In this document: piece by piece, positions 35,894-44,476 of the stretch
How positions within the stretch are numbered: the stretch's first letter is position 1
How the letters are laid out: each line of letters begins with the position of its first letter
NCBI GenBank assembly: GCA_030148665.1
Contig: JASBSZ010000001.1
Coordinates: 87,988-151,987, forward strand
Length of the DNA stretch: 64,000 bases
DNA from: Alphaproteobacteria bacterium
Lineage (GTDB): Bacteria > Pseudomonadota > Alphaproteobacteria > Rhodobacterales > Rhodobacteraceae
Reading direction: 5' to 3'
Notes under the pieces: generated by a model
Told to the model about the DNA's origin: nothing
Databases searched by the model: none
Seen by the model: only the letters and a program-made list of their open reading frames with translations
Position numbers and translations under genes: made by a program

Positions 35894-36565
35894 ATGTTCG
35901 TGCCACGCAACCGGATCGAGCGCCTCTGGCCCTGGGCAGGTGAAAGGATGATCTTCATTCACACGCCCAAATGTGGTGGCAGTTTCGTCGCCGATGCCTT
36001 TGGCCTGCGCTTCAGTCTGTGTCCGACGCTGCGCTGGCGCGAGGCCGCGGGGCATCGCACCTATCGCGAATACAGGGACATTTTCTCGGCGCGCGGCCAT
36101 GACATTCACGATTGGCGCCTGTTTACCGTCATCCGCAACCCCTGGGACTGGCACGTGTCCTGGTACAATTACGTCGGCAAGGACGAGGGCGGGCGTCACT
36201 CGGGCCTGCCGCTGGAACATGAACAGATCCGCAACCTCAGCTTTTCCGACTATCTGAAATGGCTGGATGACGAGGAACTGCCGCGTTCACCGGAAAATTA
36301 CCTGCGCATGCAGATCAGTGACTGGATCGTGGACGAGCAGGGGCGGACCAGGGCCGACCATGTGCTGCGTCAGGAGACACTGGAATCCGATCTGCGCGAC
36401 ATGGCCGCGAAATACGGCCTGCTGCTGAAGGTCAGACAGGGTGCGCGCATCAACGCATCGCGTGCGGATCGGGACTATCGAAAATACTACAGCGATGCCG
36501 ACGCCGAACGTATCGCCCGGCGCCACGCACGGGATATCCGAATGTTCGGCTATTCTTTCGCGTGA
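35894..36565 (+). CDS. Sulfotransferase family protein
   Basis: The 223-residue protein has the 5'-phosphosulfate loop HTPKCGGSFVADAF and the 3'-phosphate region RNPWDWHVSWYNY, typical of PAPS-dependent sulfotransferase_2 proteins. The length and lack of a membrane segment suggest a soluble enzyme, perhaps acting on a polysaccharide or lipid; the acceptor is unknown. A single copy, no sulfation cluster nearby. The ATG at 35894 follows GAGGGATCGC. Confidence 0.85.
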   Translation: MFVPRNRIERLWPWAGERMIFIHTPKCGGSFVADAFGLRFSLCPTLRWREAAGHRTYREYRDIFSARGHDIHDWRLFTVIRNPWDWHVSWYNYVGKDEGGRHSGLPLEHEQIRNLSFSDYLKWLDDEELPRSPENYLRMQISDWIVDEQGRTRADHVLRQETLESDLRDMAAKYGLLLKVRQGARINASRADRDYRKYYSDADAERIARRHARDIRMFGYSFA

Positions 36566-36598
36566 TCCTCCGCGCACCGCGGCGCGGCCATCCCCCTG

Positions 36599-36657
36599 CT
36601 TCTTCTTTGCCCAAATACGTCCGGGGGAGTCGCGTCAGCGACGGGGGCAGCGCCCCC
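36599..36657 (+). terminator. Dispersed motif copy B with G/C hairpin between sulfotransferase and guaA
   Basis: CTTCTTCTTTGCCCAAATAC (36599-36618) lies 33 bp downstream of the sulfotransferase stop and is followed by the hairpin GGGGGC/GCCCCC (36643-36657, GGGGGCAGCGCCCCC). The convergent guaA gene ends at 36679, so the structure could act as a terminator for either strand. No T-run follows. Confidence 0.6.
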
Positions 36658-36678
36658 TTGGCCGGCTGATCCACGCCC

Positions 36679-38256
36679 TCATTCCCATTCGATCGTGCCC
36701 GGCGGCTTGCTGGTGATGTCATAGGTCACGCGGTTGATGCCCCGGACCTCGCCGATGATGCGGTTGGCGGTTTCCGACAGAAATTCGTGGCTGAACGGGT
36801 AATAATCCGCCGTCATGCCATCGACGCTGGTCACCGCGCGCAGGGCGCAGGCGAAATCATAGCTGCGCCCGTCGCCCATCACGCCCACGGTGCGCACCGG
36901 CAGGATGGCAACAAAGGCCTGCCAGATTTCATCATACAGCCCGTGCTTGCGGATCTGGTCGATGAACACCGCATCGGCCTGGCGCAGGATTTCCAGCTTT
37001 TCGCGGGTGATCTCGCCGGGGCAGCGAATGGCAAGGCCCGGCCCCGGAAAGGGGTGGCGGCCGACGAAACTGGCGGGCAGGCCCAGCTCGCGGCCCAGCG
37101 CGCGGACCTCGTCCTTGAACAGCTCGCGCAGGGGCTCGACCAGTTTCAGGCCCATCTTTTCGGGCAGGCCGCCCACATTGTGGTGGCTCTTGATGGTGAC
37201 CGAGGGGCCGCCTGAAAAGCTGACCGATTCGATCACGTCGGGGTAAAGCGTGCCTTGCGCCAGAAACTGTGCGCCGCCGACCGATTTGGCGTGTTTCTCG
37301 AACACCTCGATGAACAGGCGCCCGATGATCTTGCGCTTGGTCTCCGGGTCGGACTGGCCGTCCAGCGCGCCCAGAAACAGATCGCTTTCATCGGCGTGGA
37401 TCAGCGGGATGTTGTAGTTGTCGCGGAACATGCCCACCACCTCGTCGGCCTCGCCCGCGCGCATGAGGCCGGTATCGACAAAGACGCAGGTCAGCTGATC
37501 GCCGATGGCCTCGTGGATCAGCACCGCGGTGACCGAGCTGTCCACCCCGCCCGACAGCCCGCAGATCACCTTGCCGTCGCCCACGGTTTCGCGGATCTGG
37601 CGGATGGCCTCGTCCTTGTAGGCGGCCATGGTCCAGTCGCCGGTGAAACCCGCCAGATCGGTAAAGTTTTTCAGCAGCCGCGCGCCGTTGGGGGTGTGAT
37701 GCACCTCGGGATGGAACTGCACCGCGTAAAAGCGCCGCGCAGGGTCGCCGACAATGGCAAAGGGCGCGTTTTCGGATGTGCCGTAGACCTCGAACCCGGG
37801 GGCGAGTTCGGTGACGCGGTCGCCGTGGCTCATCCACACCTCTTCGCGCCCGTCCTCGAACCAGCCGGCAAAGATCGGGTCACTGGCATGGTTGCCCGCG
37901 GGTTGCACGAAGGCGCGGCCGAATTCGGCGTGATGGCCGCCTTCGACCTTGCCGCCCAGCTGGGTCATCATCACCTGCTGGCCATAGCAGATGCCCAGGA
38001 TCGGCAGGCCCATTTCGAACAGCTCCTGCGGGGCGCGGGGGCTGTCCTTGTCCAGCACGCTGGCCGGCCCGCCCGACAGGATCACCGCCAGCGGCGCCAA
38101 GGCGCGGATGCTGTCGGCCGTGACCTTCTGATAGGGGTGGATTTCGCAATAGATGTTCAGCTCGCGCAGGCGGCGGGCGATCAGCTGCGTGACCTGGCTG
38201 CCGAAATCGATGATCAGCAGGCGTTGATGGGCGGATATGGGGCTGTTCTGGGTCAT
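36679..38256 (-). CDS. guaA: GMP synthase (glutamine-hydrolysing)
   Basis: The 525-residue protein has a class I glutamine amidotransferase domain (ILGICYGQQ nucleophile), an ATP-PPase domain ([14 protein letters not shown]) and a C-terminal dimerisation domain ending KPPGTIEWE. It aminates XMP to GMP in purine synthesis. It is divergent from an mttB-family gene, 191 bp apart. Confidence 0.98.
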   Translation of the reverse strand: MTQNSPISAHQRLLIIDFGSQVTQLIARRLRELNIYCEIHPYQKVTADSIRALAPLAVILSGGPASVLDKDSPRAPQELFEMGLPILGICYGQQVMMTQLGGKVEGGHHAEFGRAFVQPAGNHASDPIFAGWFEDGREEVWMSHGDRVTELAPGFEVYGTSENAPFAIVGDPARRFYAVQFHPEVHHTPNGARLLKNFTDLAGFTGDWTMAAYKDEAIRQIRETVGDGKVICGLSGGVDSSVTAVLIHEAIGDQLTCVFVDTGLMRAGEADEVVGMFRDNYNIPLIHADESDLFLGALDGQSDPETKRKIIGRLFIEVFEKHAKSVGGAQFLAQGTLYPDVIESVSFSGGPSVTIKSHHNVGGLPEKMGLKLVEPLRELFKDEVRALGRELGLPASFVGRHPFPGPGLAIRCPGEITREKLEILRQADAVFIDQIRKHGLYDEIWQAFVAILPVRTVGVMGDGRSYDFACALRAVTSVDGMTADYYPFSHEFLSETANRIIGEVRGINRVTYDITSKPPGTIEWE

Positions 38257-38447
38257 GTGCGGTGATTAGGGGCTGGCGCGCGCGGGATCAAGGGGCGCGA
38301 TCGCAGGCATGTCGGGGTGGATGTCGCTTTTCCGCGCACAGAAGGCGCAATTTCGTCCTCGGCACGGGGCCGCGCAGGCTATGACGATTCGAAAGACGCG
38401 GCCAGGCACAGGGCCAATGACAGGGGCCAATTTCAGGGGATAGCCAG

Positions 38448-39995
38448 ATGTCCGACAGAACAGCACGGCGCAGGCGGGGGCGCGGCGGGGGCGGGGCGGC
38501 ACGCAGGGCCGAACGCCTTGCGCCGCATTTCGAGGTGGCGAAATTCATCACCCGCAACATCCCGAATTTCGAGGTGCTGGACGCCGAGGCGCTGGAAATC
38601 ATCGAAACCAATGCCGAGCTGGTGCTTGAGGAAATCGGCGTCGATTTCACCGACAACCCGGCGGCGCTGGAACGCTGGCGGAATGCGGGCGCCGATGTGC
38701 AGGGCGAGCGCGTGCATATCCCGCGCGGGCTGGCGCGCCAATTGTGTTCTACGGCGCCGTCGTCATTTACCCAGCACGCGCGCAACCCCGAGCGCAGCGT
38801 TGAAATCGGCGGGCGCAATCTGGTGTTCGCGCCGGTCTATGGCCCGCCTTTCGTGCGCGACCTCGACGGCAACCGGCGCTATGCGACCATCGAGGATTTC
38901 CGCAACTTCGTGCGCCTTGGATATATGTCGAAATACCTGCACCACTCGGGCGGCACGCTGTGCGAGCCCACCGACATCGCGGTGAACAAGCGCCATCTCG
39001 ACATGCTGCACGCCCATATGACCCTGAGCGACAAGCCCTATATGGGCTCGGTCACCGCCCCCGAACGCGCCAAGGATTCGGTGCGCATGTCGGAAATCCT
39101 GTTCGGGCGTGAATTCGTGGCCGAAAACGCGGTGATGGTGTCGCTGATCAACATCAACTCGCCCCTGACATTCGATGCCACCATGATGGGGGCGCTCGAG
39201 GTCTATGCCGCGGCCGGGCAGGGCTGCATCATCTCGCCCTTCATCATCAGCGGGGCAATGGCGCCGGCGTCGGTTGCCGGCACCCTGACCCAGCTGTTTG
39301 CCGAGCTGCTGGCCGGCGTCGCCTACAGCCAGCTGGTGCGCAAGGGCGCGCCGGTGATCATGGGGGCGTTCGGGGCCTCGATCGACATGAATTCGGGCGC
39401 CCCCACATTCGGCACGCCCGAGGCCAGCCTGATCCTGTATGGCGCGGGGCAGCTGGCGCGGCGCATGAACCTGCCCTATCGCGCGGGCGGCGGGCTGTGC
39501 ACGTCGAAACTGGCCGATGCGCAGGCGGCCTATGAGTCGGCCAACACGCTGAACGCCACGCTGATGGCGGGCGTCAATTTCGCCCTGCATTCGGCCGGCT
39601 GGCTCGAGGGCGGGCTGGTCGCCAGCTTTGCCAAGTTTGTGCTGGATGCCGACCAGCTGGGCGTGTTGCAGCGCCTTGCCCAGGGGGTGGCGGTGGATGA
39701 AAACGCCCAGGCGCTGGACGCGCTGCGCGAGGTCGGCCCCGGCGCGCATTACCTTGGCTGTGCCCATACCCAGCGCAATTTCAAGGATGCCTTCTGGCGC
39801 AGCGACGTGCTGGACTACCGCCCCTATGAAACATGGGCCGACAGCGGCGCGCCCGACAGCGTGGCGCTGGCAGGGGATCGCGTGCGCAAGCTGCTGGCGG
39901 AATACCGGCAACCGGCCATCGACCCCGCGATCGACGAGGCGCTTCAGGCCTATATCCGCCAGCGCAAGGAAAGCGAGCCCGACGCCTTTGGCTGA
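38448..39995 (+). CDS. MttB-family (non-pyrrolysine) methylamine/betaine methyltransferase
   Basis: The 515-residue TIM-barrel protein has an Arg/Gly-rich N-terminus, LEEIGVDFTD and FGASIDMNSGAPTFGTPEA, as in the trimethylamine methyltransferase family. The reading frame contains no in-frame amber, so it is the non-pyrrolysine type that demethylates quaternary amines such as glycine betaine or proline betaine. The corrinoid protein that should accept the methyl group is not in the window. Low sequence similarity to known substrates prevents a substrate call. Confidence 0.85.
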   Translation: MSDRTARRRRGRGGGGAARRAERLAPHFEVAKFITRNIPNFEVLDAEALEIIETNAELVLEEIGVDFTDNPAALERWRNAGADVQGERVHIPRGLARQLCSTAPSSFTQHARNPERSVEIGGRNLVFAPVYGPPFVRDLDGNRRYATIEDFRNFVRLGYMSKYLHHSGGTLCEPTDIAVNKRHLDMLHAHMTLSDKPYMGSVTAPERAKDSVRMSEILFGREFVAENAVMVSLININSPLTFDATMMGALEVYAAAGQGCIISPFIISGAMAPASVAGTLTQLFAELLAGVAYSQLVRKGAPVIMGAFGASIDMNSGAPTFGTPEASLILYGAGQLARRMNLPYRAGGGLCTSKLADAQAAYESANTLNATLMAGVNFALHSAGWLEGGLVASFAKFVLDADQLGVLQRLAQGVAVDENAQALDALREVGPGAHYLGCAHTQRNFKDAFWRSDVLDYRPYETWADSGAPDSVALAGDRVRKLLAEYRQPAIDPAIDEALQAYIRQRKESEPDAFG

Positions 39996-39998
39996 GGC

Positions 39999-40286
39999 TC
40001 AGGCCGAAACCGGGATGCGGGCGGTGGATTCGTGCATCATGGCGGCCAGGATCTCGATGTGGCGCGCAATACTGTAGGTTGCGCTGCCCGTCAGCCGTGC
40101 CTGGTTGATGCCGGCCTCGATCAGCATCAGACGGCCCAGGCAGCGGCCGTGCGGCCCCGGTCGCGACATTCCCAGCAGTCGGGGCAGGTCGCGTTCGCGG
40201 CGATAGCTGGCCAGCTTGTATCGTGCGGCCGTGATCAGCAGACGCGGCCGACGCAGGGTGCTCAACATATCGAATTGATGGGACAT
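39999..40286 (-). CDS. DUF6477-like small protein
   Basis: The 95-residue protein (MSHQFDMLSTLRRPRLL..., then YSIARHIEILAAMM) matches, from memory, the DUF6477 family of Rhodobacterales. A GGAGCG ribosome-binding site precedes the ATG at 40286. It is divergent from the GafA-like gene, and this pairing recurs in the order, so the two may be linked functionally. It converges with mttB, whose stop is 3 bp away. Function unknown. Confidence 0.7.
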   Translation of the reverse strand: MSHQFDMLSTLRRPRLLITAARYKLASYRRERDLPRLLGMSRPGPHGRCLGRLMLIEAGINQARLTGSATYSIARHIEILAAMMHESTARIPVSA

Positions 40287-40374
40287 TTTCCGCTCCTTTC
40301 CTGATTTGCGGAAAGGCTCGCACAAGGGCGCCGACTGTTGCCTGCTGTCGGTCCGAGCGCGCGGTTTGCCGGTA

Positions 40375-40432
40375 ATTGTTTAAGAATTGGAAACAATATC
40401 GCGAAATATTCACTATTTTAACCGAATCATAA
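40375..40432. promoter_or_regulatory. Divergent promoter region of the GafA-like gene with inverted repeats and CtrA-like site
   Basis: This is the most A/T-rich segment nearby. It holds a 7-bp inverted repeat ATTGTTT-N9-AAACAAT (40375-40397), a second AATAT-N6-ATATT (40395-40410), and TTAA-N7-ATAA (40418-40432), one mismatch from the CtrA site TTAA-N7-TTAA. In Rhodobacter capsulatus gafA is activated by CtrA, so a CtrA site is expected here (inference). Confidence 0.45.
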
Positions 40433-40478
40433 ACAAACAACCATAGGAAGAACGCCCCGAAAACGGTCATGGGCAGGC

Positions 40479-41525
40479 ATGAAACACGACGGCCACATCG
40501 ATTCAGGCGAAAAGGTGCCGCATCAGGGGGCAGCGCCCCTTCCCGGCTGGGTGCCCGAGGCCGCGCGGCGCTATCTGGAACATGTCGAGGCGGGTCATTC
40601 CATGCGGTTCATCGCGCGCAGGCGTCACGCCCATCCCTCGACCGTGATGCGCCAGGTGCGTCGTATCGAATCCCGGCGCGACGACCCGCTGGTGGACGAG
40701 GCGCTCGCTGCGCTTGCCGCCCTCGTTCGCCCGTCTGCCCCGACCCGAGATCAAGGAGAAACTGCCATGCAGATACAGGCTCTGCCCGGCGCCGAGGGCG
40801 CCAAACCCGTCGCCAGCGATCCCGAGGTCGAGGCCGAGGCCCCGCGCATCCTGCGCCGCCTGTGCGAGAGCGGCGCCTTTCTGGCGGTGGCGCGCGGTCT
40901 GGAGCGCGCGGTGGTGATGCGCGAGATGGATGGCCGCAGCCCGGTGCGGATCGCGGTTGTCGATCGCCATGTCGTGCAGGCCTTTGCCGTGCGCGACTGG
41001 ATCGAGTGTTATCGCCGGGGCAAGGTTGCGTGTTATCGCATCACCGAGGCCGGGCGCGCCGCGCTGAGGCGTCGGCTGGCGGCGCGCGAGGGTATGGGCG
41101 ACGCGGGTTTTCAGGAGCAGCACAAGTGCTGGGCCGAGCGCAGCCTTGCGGTTGGCGTCGATGGTCGCCCGCGACGGTTGCGCTATAACCTGGCCGAAAG
41201 CCCGGTCACCCTGCTTGCGCGGCGAAAGGGCCGGGATGGCCGGCCCTTCCTCAGCGCCGAGCAGGTGCTGGCGGCGGAACGGTTGCGCGAAGATTTCGAG
41301 ATGGCCCAGATGGGCACGCGGGTCACGCAGAACTGGGACCGCTTTCTGACCGCCGGGCAGGGCCGGGCCATGGGCGATTCCTCACCGGCCGAGGGGCCGA
41401 TGGCCGCGCGCAACCGCGTTGCCGAGGCGCTGCGCGACCTTGGCCCCGGCCTGGGCGACATCGCGCTGCGCTGCTGTTGCTATCTGGAAGGGCTGGAGAC
41501 GACCGAGCGGCGCATGGGCTGGTAG
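40479..41525 (+). CDS. GafA-like GTA transcriptional activator (DUF6456-like), truncated by an in-frame TAG
   Basis: The 348-residue product has an N-terminal helix-turn-helix region (about residues 25-70: FIARRRHAHPSTVMRQVRR) and a C-terminal half (about 190-348) of DUF6456 type, ending ERRMGW at the TAG (41523-41525). The same frame then continues with ARSGKIVLRIALERLRRHY and ends at a TGA (41621), the expected family C-terminus. In Rhodobacter capsulatus the GafA protein (rcc01865, from memory) directly activates GTA genes. Either the gene is damaged, or TAG is suppressed, or the shorter form is functional. The name GafA rests on family resemblance, not a search. Confidence 0.75.
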   Translation: MKHDGHIDSGEKVPHQGAAPLPGWVPEAARRYLEHVEAGHSMRFIARRRHAHPSTVMRQVRRIESRRDDPLVDEALAALAALVRPSAPTRDQGETAMQIQALPGAEGAKPVASDPEVEAEAPRILRRLCESGAFLAVARGLERAVVMREMDGRSPVRIAVVDRHVVQAFAVRDWIECYRRGKVACYRITEAGRAALRRRLAAREGMGDAGFQEQHKCWAERSLAVGVDGRPRRLRYNLAESPVTLLARRKGRDGRPFLSAEQVLAAERLREDFEMAQMGTRVTQNWDRFLTAGQGRAMGDSSPAEGPMAARNRVAEALRDLGPGLGDIALRCCCYLEGLETTERRMGW

Positions 41526-41621
41526 GCGCGCTCGGGCAAGATAGTGCTGCGCATCGCGCTCGAACGGCTCCGGCGCCATTACGAGGAACGCCACGGCACC
41601 CTCTCGCCGATGATCGGCTGA
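41526..41621 (+). pseudogene. Severed C-terminus of the GafA-like gene
   Basis: Thirty-one sense codons in the same frame as the preceding gene follow its TAG and end in TGA at 41619-41621. The peptide starts ARSGKIVLRIALERLRRHYE and has the amphipathic, Arg-rich character of the family C-terminus. There is no start codon and no ribosome-binding site, so it is only meaningful as part of the upstream gene. Confidence 0.75.
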
Positions 41622-41717
41622 TGGCGTCTGCCCCGGGCAGGGCGGGTGGCGGGCCGGGGTGGGTCGGGGGCGGGCCGGGGGCGGGGCGTGATCGGGTCGC
41701 CCCGCGACCGCCCGGCC

Positions 41718-41924
41718 TCAGCTTTTCCGCGTGGGGCAGGTGGACCAGCCAAAGATCGAATAGAGCGGGCAGCTGGAGATCAGCCCCGTCACCAGCGGAA
41801 TGATCCCGATCAGCAGCCAGTTGCGCCAACCGAGATCGGGATAGAGATACCAGGCACCCAGCAGAACGACGCCCAGGACAAGGCGCAGGATACGGTCGGT
41901 GGTTCCGACATTTTTCTTGAACAT
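41718..41924 (-). CDS. DUF2892 (YgaP-like) small membrane protein
   Basis: The 68-residue protein MFKKNVGTTDRILR... has two hydrophobic helices and ISSCPLYSIFGWSTC, which matches DUF2892, an inner-membrane domain also found fused to rhodanese in YgaP. It may handle sulfur or other small compounds; the role is unproven. The GAGGTGAGAA stretch upstream of the ATG gives a ribosome-binding site. The preceding 96 bp are the C-terminal extension of the GafA-like frame and intergenic sequence. Confidence 0.88.
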   Translation of the reverse strand: MFKKNVGTTDRILRLVLGVVLLGAWYLYPDLGWRNWLLIGIIPLVTGLISSCPLYSIFGWSTCPTRKS

Positions 41925-42323
41925 TTTCTCACCTCTTTGCCAATGGCGTTGCCCTGTCTGGCCCCCACAGGGTGGCGGTGGTCGGGGCAACGCCTGTCAC
42001 CCCGGCGAATCGGGGCGTTTCACAGCCCCTTGATGCACCCTTTTGCGGCCCCGTGTCGGTGACTTGATCACATTGGCGTTGGCATTCCCGATGCTTTCCC
42101 GATGCTTTCCACATGCACCCCGGCCACGCGCCTGCCCGGCATCCGTCTGTTGCCCTCGCCTGTTGCCCTGCTTGCGCGCGACTTGACGCCCGTCGGTGCT
42201 GTCGGGCACGAGCATCGGCGGGGCCTTGCCGGTCGGTGCGATGTCGCACAGCCTTTGTGCTTGGCAATGGTGCGGGCCTTGGGCTATGACGTGGCGACGG
42301 TTTTCCATGTCCCGGAGGCAGCT
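41925..42323. other. 399-bp divergent intergenic region, no gene recognised
   Basis: This region lies between the leftward DUF2892 gene and the rightward YfgM-like gene. It has an 11-bp tandem repeat TTCCCGATGCT (42085-42095, 42096-42106). Open frames across it are non-conserved. Promoters for both genes should lie here. Confidence 0.5.
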
Positions 42324-43001
42324 GTGAGCGAGACGGATTCCTTTATCGAAGAGGTCGCCGAAGAGGTGCGCCGTGACAAGTTGTTTGCATTCTTTCGCAA
42401 ATATGGCTGGATCGCCATTCTCGCCGTGGTGCTGATCGTTGCCGGCGCGTCCTGGAACGAGTGGCGCAAGGCCAGCGAGCGGCGCGCCGCTCAGGCCTTT
42501 GGCGACGCGATCCTGCAGGCGCTGGACGCCAAGACGCCGCAGGCGCGGGCCCAGGCGCTGGATTCCGTCCGGCCCGCCGGCGAGGGGGGGCAGGTCGTTC
42601 TGGATCTGCTGCGCGCCGCTGCCCTGGTCGAGGCCGACGACCGCAAGGCGGCGCTGGAAATCCTCGATCGCCTTGCCGGCGACAATGGCGCGCCGCTGGT
42701 CTATCGGCAACTGGCCTCGCTGAAGGCCGTGATCCTGCGCGGACGCGACATGGACAGGCAGCAGCGTCTGGCCAAGCTGGACGAGCTGGCCACCCCCGGA
42801 AACCCCTTCCGCACGGTGGCGCTGGAACAGAAGGCGCTGGCCTATTACGAATACGGAAACAATGACGATGCAATCAAGGTATTGCGCACCATCCTGCAAG
42901 AGCCGGGTACAACACAAGGCTTGCTTCAAAGGGCGCAACAGTTGATTGTGGCCCTGGGCGGCACGCTGGATGTTCCCAAGGGCGACGGCTCGAACGGATA
43001 G
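42324..43001 (+). CDS. YfgM-like membrane TPR protein
   Basis: The 225-residue protein starts VSETDSFIEEVAEEVRRDK and has one membrane helix (YGWIAILAVVLIVAGASW) followed by a TPR-like periplasmic domain (LALEQKALAYYEYGNNDDAI, LRTIL). This is the YfgM/DUF2659 pattern, a factor of the Sec-periplasm interface near BamB. The GTG at 42324 has a good CGGAGGCA ribosome-binding site; in-frame ATGs upstream lack one. It precedes bamB and der, as yfgM does in many proteobacteria. Confidence 0.85.
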   Translation: MSETDSFIEEVAEEVRRDKLFAFFRKYGWIAILAVVLIVAGASWNEWRKASERRAAQAFGDAILQALDAKTPQARAQALDSVRPAGEGGQVVLDLLRAAALVEADDRKAALEILDRLAGDNGAPLVYRQLASLKAVILRGRDMDRQQRLAKLDELATPGNPFRTVALEQKALAYYEYGNNDDAIKVLRTILQEPGTTQGLLQRAQQLIVALGGTLDVPKGDGSNG

Positions 43002-43060
43002 GCGGCGGGCCGCGCGCGCGTGGCCATGAACGGCACAACATGGGTGAGGGGCCGGACAGG

Positions 43061-44428
43061 GTGAAACTGAACCATTCGATCTTTCTGCTGTTGGCGGCGG
43101 CGGCACTGGCCGGTTGCGCCAAGAAGGAGGAAATCCTTCAGGGTCAGCGTTTCGATATCAGGACCCCGCTGAGCGAGACCTACGTCTCGGACGTCGCCCA
43201 GGAAACCGCTACCGGCCGCAAGGCCAGGATCACCGAACCGCCCGGCAAGACCCCGGAAAACCGCGCCCTGCCGATCAGCCTGCCGCGCACGGTCAGCCTG
43301 TCCCTGTGGACGCACCGCAACGGCAACCTGGGAAATGCCGCGCCGCATCTGCGTCTGGGCCGCGATCTGACCCGTCTGTGGAGCGCCCCGATCGGCGCGG
43401 GTAACGATGCCAGACATCGGATCACCTCGGGGCCGGTGATCGCCGAGGGGCTGATCTATACCCTCGATTCGCAGGCGGGTGTCACCGCGACCTCGCCCAT
43501 CGGCGCGACCGTCTGGAGACGCGACCTGACCCCGCCTTCCGACCGGCCGGGCGATGCTACCGGCGGCGGGCTGGCCTATGCCGCGGGGGTGATCTATGCT
43601 ACCACCGGCTTTGGCGAGGTGGTCGCGCTGAAGGCGCGCGACGGCAGCCGCCTGTGGACGCAGAAGCTGGACGCGCCGGTGGATGCGCCGCCGCTGGTCT
43701 GGCAGGGGCGGGTCTATGTGATTTCGCGCGACAACCAGGCCTGGGCCATCCGGGCCAGCGACGGCCGTATCCAGTGGCAGCAGCAGAGCACCCCCTCTGA
43801 TGCGGGCCTGCTGGGCGGGGCGTCGGCGGCTGCGGACGGGCGTCTGGTCATCCTGCCGTTCAGCTCGGGCGAGGTGGTCGCGGCGATGGCCGCCAATGGC
43901 CTGCGCGCCTGGAGCGTCGCCATCTCGGGCGGGCGCAGCGGTTATGCGCGCGCTGACATAGGCGATATCTCGGGCGACCCGGTGGTCAAGGGGGGGCGCG
44001 TCTATGTGGCCAATCAGGCCGGGCGCATGGCTGCCATCGACGCCCGGGACGGTACCCGTATCTGGACCGCCAACCAGGGATCCTACGGCCCGGTCCTGCC
44101 GGTCGGCAATTCGGTCTTTCTGGTATCGGACGAGGCGCGTCTGCTGCGCCTTTCGGCCCGCGACGGCAGTCTGATCTGGTCGGTGCCGCTGCCGCAATGG
44201 CGCAAGGCGAAGAAACGCTTTGATGCCTTTGTGCATTACGGCCCGATCCTGGCCGGCGGTCGGCTGTTGGTTGCGTCAAGCGACGGCAAGCTGCGCAGTT
44301 TCGACCCGGTGTCGGGCAAGCTGCTGAGCGAGGTCGATATTCCCGGCGGTGCGGCCTCGGCCCCGGCCATCGTGGACGGCGTTCTCTATGTTTTGTCGCA
44401 GAACGGCAAATTGCACGCTTTCAAATAG
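43061..44428 (+). CDS. bamB: Outer-membrane assembly lipoprotein BamB
   Basis: The 455-residue protein has a lipoprotein signal with lipobox ALAGC and a PQQ-like beta-propeller of repeated blades (GTRIWTANQGSYG, GSLIWSVPLPQW, GRIQWQQQ). BamB helps BamA insert beta-barrels. The GTG at 43061 is used because it gives the compact leader VKLNHSIFLLLAAA; an ATG at 43040 would add MGEGPDR. It lies between the YfgM-like gene and der, the conserved order. Confidence 0.9.
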   Translation: MKLNHSIFLLLAAAALAGCAKKEEILQGQRFDIRTPLSETYVSDVAQETATGRKARITEPPGKTPENRALPISLPRTVSLSLWTHRNGNLGNAAPHLRLGRDLTRLWSAPIGAGNDARHRITSGPVIAEGLIYTLDSQAGVTATSPIGATVWRRDLTPPSDRPGDATGGGLAYAAGVIYATTGFGEVVALKARDGSRLWTQKLDAPVDAPPLVWQGRVYVISRDNQAWAIRASDGRIQWQQQSTPSDAGLLGGASAAADGRLVILPFSSGEVVAAMAANGLRAWSVAISGGRSGYARADIGDISGDPVVKGGRVYVANQAGRMAAIDARDGTRIWTANQGSYGPVLPVGNSVFLVSDEARLLRLSARDGSLIWSVPLPQWRKAKKRFDAFVHYGPILAGGRLLVASSDGKLRSFDPVSGKLLSEVDIPGGAASAPAIVDGVLYVLSQNGKLHAFK

Positions 44429-44476
44429 GGCCCGCAGGGTATATGGGGCGTGTCTGCACCATAGCGGATGACCTCG

